Assembly: GCA_002307115.1 (NCBI GenBank)
Contig: DBTP01000040.1
Location: 5,268-16,821 of the forward strand
Source: Fibrobacter sp. UBA1313
GTDB lineage: Bacteria; Fibrobacterota; Fibrobacteria; Fibrobacterales; Fibrobacteraceae
Reading direction: 5' to 3'
Length of the DNA stretch: 11,554 nt
Positions 6,055 through 11,554 of this stretch are shown here, piece after piece. Both the position numbers and the translations under genes were made by a program. Position 1 is the first letter of the stretch. Each line of letters starts with the position of its first letter. Below the pieces are notes generated by a model that worked only from the letters and a program-made list of their open reading frames with translations, ran no database searches and was not told the DNA's origin.

Positions 6055-7875
6055 ATGAAAATTTTTGCGGTTCAAATGGATGTGGTTCCGGGGCGGCCGG
6101 ATCTCAACTTTAAAACGATTCAAAAATATATTGTGGAGGCAAAGGCTCAAAAAGCAGACCTCGCTGTATTTCCCGAAATGTGTATTCCCGGTTATCTGAT
6201 TAGTGATTTGTGGGAAGAAACCACTTTTGTTTCGGAGTGTTTGTCCATCAATGATAAGGTGACGGCACTTGCCGATGGGATTGACATTCTGTTCGGAAGT
6301 GTTGCCCGAGAAAATGTGAATGGGGAGAATGGTCGCCCATTGCTTTATAATGCCGCTTACTATGCCTCACAAGGGAATTTGCAACCGCTGGTTCAGTTTG
6401 AGGATCACGTTAAATATTTTCTCCCCAAAACACTGCTCCCTTGTTATCGTGAATTTGATGAACCTCGCTATTTTTCGGACTTGCGTGCGCTTGCGATGAA
6501 ATGGGGAACGACTCTTGAGAATATTTTAAAACCCTATCGTCTGCGCGGTGGCATTCAGTTGGGCATTACTATTTGTGAAGATGGTTGGGATGCTAATGCT
6601 TATGCACATCCGTTTGATATTCTTGGGCTACAGATGGGCCCCCGCGATCTTTTTATAAATATTTCATGCTCTCCTTATACGCTCGGAAAAACGAAGGCGC
6701 GGAACCGCGTTTTTTCGCATCACGCAAAGCAGCACCGCATCCCTCTCCTGTATTTGAATTCGGTAGGAACGCAAAATAATGGGAAGAATATTTATGCTTT
6801 TGAAGGCGATAGTTGCGTCTATGGGTCGGAAGGAGATACTCTTTTTTCCTTCCCGACGTTCGAACCTTATGCTGCGACACTGACCGTTGATGATTCTGTA
6901 CACTGCCCCATACCTTCATTTGAGAAATTGACAGGAATGGCCGAAGTTCGTGCAGCGCTCGTGTACATGATTCGTGAAAATTTGAAACGCTGGGGAATCC
7001 GCCGTGTGGTGATCGGGGCTTCTGGCGGTATTGATAGTGCCGTGAGCGCGGTTTTATACTCCGATGCGCTGGGGGCTGAAAATGTGTTTTTGGTAAATAT
7101 GCCAACGCGTTTCAATTCGGACACAACAAAAAATGCGGCACGAGATTTGGCTGATAATCTCGGGTGTCCTTATATGGTGGCACCCATTACGGATGTGATT
7201 GAATCTTTGCGTTTAAGTCTTGCTAAAGATTCTTTTGTACGCAATGACACGAAGATGATTGTGGAAGGTATTCATTACGAGAATGTGCAGGCGCGTATGC
7301 GTTCAGGGGCGTTCCTTGCGACGATTGCTTCGGTGGTCGGAGGTGCTTTTACTTGCAATGGTAATAAAAGCGAAATCTTTGTGGGCTACTGCACGCTTTA
7401 TGGTGATACCTCGGGGGTTCTTTGCGCTTTGGGGGACTTGTGGAAAGTTCAGGTCTATGAACTTGCCCGCGAAATCAATAAGCAGGGTGAAATTATCCCT
7501 CAGAAGTCTATTGATATTCCTGCCAGTGCGGAACTGAGTGAGGCACAGAATGTGGATGAGGGTAAGGGCGACCCGATTATTTACCCTTACCATGATAAAC
7601 TTTTTAGCTATTGGCTAGAGCGTTGGAATAGAAATGGTTTGAGCGATTCGATCCACGCGTTAAAGACCGGAACTCTTTGCAGTGACATTGATTTTTCGGA
7701 AAGCCGCTTTCGTGAAATTTTTCCAGATGATTCCCTCGCTGTTTTGGACATGGAACTATGGTGGAAACGTTACCAAGGGATCGCCCTTGCAAAACGGATT
7801 CAAATGCCCCCGATATTAAGTGTTTCGCGCCGCGCTTTCGGTTTTGATTACCGCGAATCTCAGATGGGGCGCTAA
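6055..7875 (+). CDS. nadE: Glutamine-dependent NAD+ synthetase NadE
   Basis: A 606-residue two-domain enzyme that makes NAD+ from nicotinic acid adenine dinucleotide, ATP and glutamine in the cytoplasm. The N-terminal nitrilase-fold glutaminase shows its catalytic triad: Glu41 in FPEMCIPGY, Lys125 in YFLPKTLLP and Cys174 in ITICEDGWD. The C-terminal synthetase domain has the ATP-binding P-loop GASGGIDSAVSA (321-332), QARMRSGAF (412-420) and GNKSEIFVGYCTLYGD (436-451). SAELSEAQ and DEGKGDP near 491-507 are also family signatures. Length fits the long bacterial form. The upstream 12 bases carry no clear Shine-Dalgarno sequence, so translation may depend on coupling to pilT. A strong terminator begins about 30 bases after the stop, making nadE the last gene of its transcript. 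No functional link with pilT is implied by the sequence. Confidence 0.96.
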   Translation: MKIFAVQMDVVPGRPDLNFKTIQKYIVEAKAQKADLAVFPEMCIPGYLISDLWEETTFVSECLSINDKVTALADGIDILFGSVARENVNGENGRPLLYNAAYYASQGNLQPLVQFEDHVKYFLPKTLLPCYREFDEPRYFSDLRALAMKWGTTLENILKPYRLRGGIQLGITICEDGWDANAYAHPFDILGLQMGPRDLFINISCSPYTLGKTKARNRVFSHHAKQHRIPLLYLNSVGTQNNGKNIYAFEGDSCVYGSEGDTLFSFPTFEPYAATLTVDDSVHCPIPSFEKLTGMAEVRAALVYMIRENLKRWGIRRVVIGASGGIDSAVSAVLYSDALGAENVFLVNMPTRFNSDTTKNAARDLADNLGCPYMVAPITDVIESLRLSLAKDSFVRNDTKMIVEGIHYENVQARMRSGAFLATIASVVGGAFTCNGNKSEIFVGYCTLYGDTSGVLCALGDLWKVQVYELAREINKQGEIIPQKSIDIPASAELSEAQNVDEGKGDPIIYPYHDKLFSYWLERWNRNGLSDSIHALKTGTLCSDIDFSESRFREIFPDDSLAVLDMELWWKRYQGIALAKRIQMPPILSVSRRAFGFDYRESQMGR

Positions 7876-7908
7876 AAGCGTTTTATAATCACATAAATCT
7901 CAATTTTT

Positions 7909-7942
7909 AAAAGACCCTCTGTCAAAAAGAGGGCCTTTTTTT
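7909..7942 (+). terminator. Rho-independent terminator after nadE
   Basis: The stem CCCTCT (7915-7920) pairs with AGAGGG (7928-7933) across a 7-base loop. Beyond one A/C mismatch the stem extends with G-C and A-T pairs, and it is followed by a run of seven T (7936-7942). This closes the transcript that contains pilT and nadE and insulates it from the division cluster. Confidence 0.9.
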
Positions 7943-8028
7943 GCTTTTTATAACTGCACAAAAGAGTAGTACTTCTGAAAAGGGGACTTTCCCAAATAAT
8001 TTTTTTTTGCCTTTCCTCGCATTTATTC
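7943..8028. other. Non-coding spacer upstream of the mraZ promoter
   Basis: This spacer has no gene with a credible start. It is AT-rich, with a nine-T run at 8000-8008 about 20 bases before the -35 box. That run could act as an UP-like or bent element, but this is only a possibility. A short imperfect inverted GGGGACTTTCCC at about 7982-7993 has too small a stem to call. Confidence 0.4.
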
Positions 8029-8057
8029 TTGAGAATGGTGGTAGAAAGTGGTATATT
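8029..8057 (+). promoter_or_regulatory. Sigma70-type promoter of the mraZ-rsmH-ftsL-ftsI operon
   Basis: TTGAGA (8029-8034, 5/6 match to the -35 consensus) and TATATT (8052-8057, 5/6 match to the -10 consensus) are separated by exactly 17 bases. Transcription would start near 8064, giving a leader of about 29 bases before the mraZ ATG. The promoter lies between the nadE terminator and the first dcw gene, the expected place. The -10 box is embedded in the second GTGG repeat of the operator described separately. Confidence 0.75.
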
Positions 8058-8087
8058 TTGTAGTGTTGTGGAATAAAGTGGTAAACA
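8038..8087 (+). promoter_or_regulatory. Probable MraZ operator: five 10-bp-spaced GTGG boxes
   Basis: GTGGTA begins at 8038, 8048 and 8078, and GTGGAA at 8068. The unit at 8058 is degenerate but keeps the phase. The period is exactly 10 bp, one helical turn, so all boxes face the same side of DNA. MraZ is known to repress its own operon by binding direct repeats with a GTG/TGGG-type core spaced 10 bp apart upstream of mraZ. The arrangement here fits that rule with a GTGGTA variant. The boxes run from the promoter spacer through the -10 box to 5 bases before the ATG, so bound MraZ should block RNA polymerase. Confidence 0.8.
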
Positions 8088-8092
8088 AATAA

Positions 8093-8575
8093 ATGAATTA
8101 TGAATCTTTCATAGGCCAAGCGCAAACGGCTATCGACGAAAAGGGCAGGTCCTCCTTCCCTAGGGAATTTCGTCGGTTGTTGAGCGATGAGGAAAGCCAG
8201 AAGATGGTGGTCGCTTATGGCCCCCAGCGCTCGCTGATCCTTTTCGTGCTTGCAGAATATGAAAAATTCATGGAAGCGCTTCTTGCGCGGCCTAAAACCC
8301 CCGAGACCGAAACATTTCGGAGAAGATTCCACAGCAGCACACATTTTGTGGGGCTCGACGGACAGAACCGTATTATGCTTACCAAGAAAGATTTGGAATA
8401 TGCCAATCTGGGTAGCGAGGTTCTTTATGTAGCCCGCAGTGGAAAAACTCTTGAATTGTGGAACCCGACGACATACGAATCTATGTATGGCTTCAATAGT
8501 GAAGCAGACTTTAGTTCGTATGATGCTGGTTTTTATGATGACGGTTTCGCGGGGGTGACAGGTGATAAACACTGA
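8093..8575 (+). CDS. mraZ: Transcriptional regulator MraZ
   Basis: A 160-residue DNA-binding protein with two AbrB-like SpoVT domains and the two family signatures: DEKGR (residues 15-19) in the first and DGQNRI (89-94) in the second. MraZ forms ring-shaped oligomers and controls the division and cell-wall (dcw) cluster it heads. It is somewhat longer than the usual ~145 residues because of an acidic, aromatic tail (about 136-160, SYDAGFYDDGF) beyond the second domain. The ATG at 8093 gives the expected N-terminus but has no Shine-Dalgarno sequence; the 5' leader is made of the operator repeats. The final 14 bases overlap the start of rsmH. Neighbours and family signatures agree, so the identification is firm. 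Confidence 0.95.
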   Translation: MNYESFIGQAQTAIDEKGRSSFPREFRRLLSDEESQKMVVAYGPQRSLILFVLAEYEKFMEALLARPKTPETETFRRRFHSSTHFVGLDGQNRIMLTKKDLEYANLGSEVLYVARSGKTLELWNPTTYESMYGFNSEADFSSYDAGFYDDGFAGVTGDKH

Positions 8576-9497
8576 ATACCACGATCCCGTTTTATTAAAT
8601 GAATGTCTGGAGGCTTTAATTAAGGATCCTTCGGGGACTTATGCTGATTGCACTTTAGGGGGCGGCGGTCATTCCTTTGCTATTGCTTCGCGTCTTGCGA
8701 AAGAAGGGCATCTGCATTGTTTTGATAGAGATCCAGAAGCGATTGCGTTTGCTACAAAACGTCTGGAAGCTTTCAAAAACCAAGTGACTTTTCATCCAGT
8801 GGCATTTGCTAAACTCTCAGAAGAAATTGCCCCAAATACACTTTCCGGTGTGCTGTACGATTTGGGAATCAGCAGTCACCAGGTGGATGATTCTAAACGG
8901 GGTTTTACTTTCCAAGGTTCGAATCCTCTGGATTTGCGGATGGATACGCGTGAAGCAGAAAGCGCTCAGCAATGGCTTCGTCGCGTTTCAGCAGATGAGA
9001 TGGCCGGGGCTTTTCGTTTTAATGCCGACCTTGATCGTGCGTACAAATTAGCGCTGAAAATCATTGAAATTATTGCTGCGACGGAAGGCGAAATTCTTCC
9101 AGAGAATATACGTCGTGCTGTGGAAAGTGTGTTTCCTGACAAACGTCACGAAATTAATGGAATCCTTGCGCGCGTCTTTCAGGCGATTCGCATGGAAGTG
9201 AATGGAGAATTGCATCAGATCGAAGAGAGTTTGCGCGGCGCCGTGAACTGTTTATTGCCTGGCGGACGTCTGGTGGTGATCTCTTACCATTCTGTGGAAG
9301 ATCGTTGCGTTAAAAATACTGCTGCTGAATTTGAAAAAGATTGTCTTTGCCCGGAACGGTTACCTGTTTGTCGTTGCGGCGGTCATAATCGTAAACTTAA
9401 GAAATGGAACCGGAAACCGATTCTTCCTTCGGCGGAAGAGATTGCTCGGAACCCGCGTGCCAGATCTGCCAAATTGAGGGTGTACGAAAAAGTATGA
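8562..9497 (+). CDS. rsmH: 16S rRNA (cytosine1402-N4)-methyltransferase RsmH (MraW)
   Basis: A 311-residue SAM-dependent enzyme that methylates N4 of C1402 in 16S rRNA, in the ribosomal P site. It begins with the usual HDPVLLNECLEAL (7-19). The SAM motif is ADCTLGGGGHS (28-38), followed by DRD (55-57), the conserved DLGISSHQVD (100-109), GFTF/PLDLRMD (114-128), RVFQAIRMEVNGEL (204-217) and SYHSVEDR (241-248). The tail ends NPRARSAKLRVYEK, as expected. Four cysteines in CLC...CRC (261, 263, 270, 272) could bind a metal, as in many relatives. The start is GTG at 8562, chosen because it gives the family N-terminus and has GGGGGTGA (8551-8558) at proper distance. It overlaps mraZ by 14 bases and ftsL by 4 (ATGA). 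Confidence 0.96.
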   Translation: MINTEYHDPVLLNECLEALIKDPSGTYADCTLGGGGHSFAIASRLAKEGHLHCFDRDPEAIAFATKRLEAFKNQVTFHPVAFAKLSEEIAPNTLSGVLYDLGISSHQVDDSKRGFTFQGSNPLDLRMDTREAESAQQWLRRVSADEMAGAFRFNADLDRAYKLALKIIEIIAATEGEILPENIRRAVESVFPDKRHEINGILARVFQAIRMEVNGELHQIEESLRGAVNCLLPGGRLVVISYHSVEDRCVKNTAAEFEKDCLCPERLPVCRCGGHNRKLKKWNRKPILPSAEEIARNPRARSAKLRVYEKV

Positions 9498-9784
9498 ACC
9501 GCACCTCTAATGGCAAATTAATTCTCATCGGTATTTTTGTGGCGGTGCTTTTAGCGACGCTCCTTTCGAGCCCGATTTGGTTACAGAATCGCTATCTGAT
9601 TTTGATGAATGAAAAAACGAAATTGACGCGTGAAGTTGCCATTTTAAAAGGCGAAGTGCAAAAGAAAGATTTGCATAATGAGGAGTTGTCTTCGTTGCCC
9701 CGCATTGCAGAGGTGGCGAGCCTGAATGGTATTTCGCTAAAAAGTGTTCCGCTGAAAGTGATGGCGGTTGGGGGGAATCCCTGA
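9494..9784 (+). CDS. ftsL: Cell division protein FtsL
   Basis: A 96-residue bitopic membrane protein. It has a short cytoplasmic N-terminus, one membrane helix (about residues 8-27) and an extracytoplasmic heptad-like coiled coil (about 36-66). It ends with the FtsL-type segment RIAEVASLNGISLKSVPLKV (70-89). FtsL pairs with FtsB and helps activate the FtsW-FtsI septal synthase. FtsL sequences are poorly conserved, so position between rsmH and ftsI, size and topology carry the call. The ATG at 9494 overlaps the rsmH stop as ATGA; the nearest Shine-Dalgarno-like GAGGG (9476-9480) is 13 bases away, so translation is probably coupled. An in-frame ATG at 9404 exists but lies within rsmH and would put a hydrophilic extension before the membrane helix. 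The stop shares one base with the ftsI start. Confidence 0.85.
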   Translation: MNRTSNGKLILIGIFVAVLLATLLSSPIWLQNRYLILMNEKTKLTREVAILKGEVQKKDLHNEELSSLPRIAEVASLNGISLKSVPLKVMAVGGNP

Positions 9785-11554
9785 TGCGTCTCGATAGGAT
9801 GAGTTGGCTTTTTTTGATTTTTGCAGGGATCTGGGTTGTCCTTGTTTTTAGGACGTTTCAAATTCAGGTGATTGACTCTGAAAAGTATAGTGCTGTGGCG
9901 AATACTCAGGCGCATGACCGTATTATCTGGAAACCGGAGCGCGGCAAAATCTATGATCGCAATGGCCGCGTTTTTGCGGATAATATCAAGGAAGAAAAAG
10001 AAGGCTATTTGGAGAGCCGCCGCATTTTTCCGCAGGGTACTTTGGCTTCTCAGTTGATTGGTCAGGTGGGGCGCGATGGACAAGGGCTTCGCGGCTTAGA
10101 ATTTTTATTTGATGATCGTTTGCGTGGCGTCGATGGATGGCAGCAACGCGTAAAAGATTCGCATCGCCGTATTCAGCCGGGTTTGGAAAGTGAAGGCCGT
10201 GAACCTGTTCCTGGTATGAATCTAGTGTTGACTATTGATCGCGATATGCAGGAGATTGTAGAAAATGCTTTGCGCGATGGTGTGGAAACTTATGAAGCAG
10301 AAAGCGGAAGTGCCGTGGTAGTGGATCCGCATACCGGTGAAATTCTTGCGATGGCGAGCTATCCTACCTATGATCCTAACGCAAAATCGGTTGTCGGGGT
10401 CCGTGCGAATCGCAATGATATTATTTCTTTTTCTTTTGAACCGGGTTCCATTTTCAAATTGGTGACGGCTTCTGCTGCAATTGAAGATCATTTGGTAGAT
10501 CCCGAAAAAAAGTTTAGTGGAGAAGGGGGGCGTTGGACGCTCCCTAATGGGGATGTCATTAGAGATACCCATGATCATGGGGAAATGAATATGACAGAGG
10601 CGATGACTTATTCATCCAATATTGTATTTGCGAAAATAGCAGATGAAATAGGATCGGAGAATTTCTTCCGTTTTGTGCGCTCTTATGGCTTTGGATCTAA
10701 GACGCTTGTGGAGCTTCCGGGCGAAGAATCAGGGATGCTGAAACCCATTTATGCGTGGAGTGGCCGCACCTTGAAAACAATGGGCTTTGGTCATGAAATT
10801 ATGGTGACGCCGTTGCAGATGGTGATGGCTTTTGCAGCGGTGGCGAATGGTGGAAAATTGATGCAACCCACGATTGTGCGTGAATGGCAAAATCCGAATG
10901 GAAGTGTGCTAGAAAAAAATGAACCGATTGAAGTGCGTCGTGTGGTTTCTGAAAAGACAGCGGCAACAGTACGCCATATGCTTCGCGAAGTGGTAGATAA
11001 AGGAACTGCTAAAAGTGTAGTTTCTAAAAACCTCCCCAATATTGAGTTTGGTGGTAAAACAGGGACTGCTGAAAAGTATAATCAAGAATTAAAGCGCTAC
11101 GATCACACCAAACAAGTCGCTTCATTTATTGGTTTTGCCCCTGCGCTTAATCCACGTTATGTGTGCATGGTTTTAGTGGATGATCCTAAAACGATGACGG
11201 TGGGAGGCCTTACCGCAGGCCCCGTGTTCCGCAACATTATGGAAGGTATTTATTACCATCCCAGTCTTTCTCCTTTACCTTACAATCTTTCTCGCGTTTC
11301 GCCTAAAAATTCTTGTGAAATTGATTTTGTGGGATTATCCAAAACGGATGCTAAAAGTCTTTCTCTCTCCAAGAATTGTAACGTGACTTTTGAACAAGAA
11401 GGCACTGTGGTTGTGTCTCAGAAAGTCGATTTGACAAATAGAAACGGAGTTCAGTTGGTTTTGGGAGAACTCATGCAGTCAAAAATGCCAGATCTTAAAG
11501 GGCTCTCTTTAAGAGATGCTTTGGATGTTATGGGTAATTCGAGAGTTTCTGTAG
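9784..11554 (+). CDS. ftsI: Septal peptidoglycan transpeptidase FtsI (PBP3-like) with PASTA repeats, 3' end cut
   Basis: The first 590 residues of a class B penicillin-binding protein that cross-links septal peptidoglycan; the gene runs past the window edge. A membrane helix (about 7-24) anchors it. RGKIYDRNG (53-61) opens the pedestal domain, but the chain passes within 20 residues to RRIFPQGTLASQLIGQVG (79-96), skipping some 80 residues present in E. coli FtsI. The transpeptidase motifs are complete: SIFK with Ser222 as nucleophile and Lys225, SSN (277-279) and KTGT (425-428). After it come a degenerate PASTA-like unit (about 512-562, with VGLS and VVVSQ) and the start of a second (MPDLKGLSLRDAL, from 568). 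The start is backed by GGGGGGA (9770-9776) and overlaps the ftsL stop (TGATG). Partners would be FtsW and FtsQLB. Confidence 0.93.
   Translation, partial: MRLDRMSWLFLIFAGIWVVLVFRTFQIQVIDSEKYSAVANTQAHDRIIWKPERGKIYDRNGRVFADNIKEEKEGYLESRRIFPQGTLASQLIGQVGRDGQGLRGLEFLFDDRLRGVDGWQQRVKDSHRRIQPGLESEGREPVPGMNLVLTIDRDMQEIVENALRDGVETYEAESGSAVVVDPHTGEILAMASYPTYDPNAKSVVGVRANRNDIISFSFEPGSIFKLVTASAAIEDHLVDPEKKFSGEGGRWTLPNGDVIRDTHDHGEMNMTEAMTYSSNIVFAKIADEIGSENFFRFVRSYGFGSKTLVELPGEESGMLKPIYAWSGRTLKTMGFGHEIMVTPLQMVMAFAAVANGGKLMQPTIVREWQNPNGSVLEKNEPIEVRRVVSEKTAATVRHMLREVVDKGTAKSVVSKNLPNIEFGGKTGTAEKYNQELKRYDHTKQVASFIGFAPALNPRYVCMVLVDDPKTMTVGGLTAGPVFRNIMEGIYYHPSLSPLPYNLSRVSPKNSCEIDFVGLSKTDAKSLSLSKNCNVTFEQEGTVVVSQKVDLTNRNGVQLVLGELMQSKMPDLKGLSLRDALDVMGNSRVSV

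Noticed and set aside
7982..7993. GGGGACTTTCCC, an inverted-looking dodecamer that matches the eukaryotic NF-kB site
   Set aside because: It is a coincidental match in a bacterial spacer; as a hairpin the stem is too short to be meaningful, and it is not repeated elsewhere in the window.
7922..8572. A 216-residue open frame on the - strand across mraZ and its promoter
   Set aside because: It runs through the mraZ coding region, the operator and the terminator stem, and has no recognisable motif. mraZ on the + strand has both family signatures.
9404..9784. Longer reading of ftsL starting at an upstream ATG
   Set aside because: The extra 30 residues overlap the conserved rsmH tail. The ATG at 9494 gives a normal FtsL topology and an ATGA junction like that at 438-441.

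Overview
The window is a gene-dense bacterial segment with every recognisable gene on the + strand. Base composition looks to be in the mid-40s % GC. The gene set points to a Gram-negative-type bacterium: a PilT retraction ATPase, a two-domain glutamine-dependent NadE, and the start of a dcw (division and cell wall) cluster whose FtsI carries C-terminal PASTA repeats. My tentative guess is the Fibrobacterota/FCB neighbourhood. This rests on overall protein style and not on a marker gene, so treat it as weak.

Left block (1-2717): three glycosyltransferase genes. The first is the C-terminal end of a membrane-anchored GT2 polyprenyl-phosphate sugar transferase. It overlaps by ATGA with a complete soluble dolichol/polyprenol-phosphate mannose synthase-like gene. 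The third is an unusual protein: a rhamnosyltransferase-type GT2 domain fused to membrane helices and a Rossmann domain that look like the N-terminal half of a polyprenyl-phosphate sugar-1-phosphate transferase. Together they suggest surface glycan or glycoconjugate assembly at the cytoplasmic membrane.

Middle block (2718-7942): a small Trm112-like protein, a 629-residue acidic TPR protein with a repeated short motif, pilT, and nadE. They are tightly spaced and end at a clear rho-independent terminator. The acidic TPR protein lies 11 bases upstream of pilT, so a role with type IV pili is a reasonable inference.

Right block (7943-11554): a well-formed sigma70-type promoter overlaid by five 10-bp-spaced GTGG boxes (a probable MraZ autoregulatory operator). 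It is followed by mraZ, rsmH, ftsL and a partial ftsI with overlapping stop/start junctions. The ftsI product keeps all transpeptidase motifs but lacks about 80 residues of the usual N-terminal pedestal domain.

The points most worth a second look are the shortened FtsI pedestal, the repeated short motif in the pilT-adjacent acidic protein, the GT2 fusion, and the operator/promoter arrangement upstream of mraZ. I saw no tRNA, rRNA, CRISPR array, insertion sequence or phage gene.
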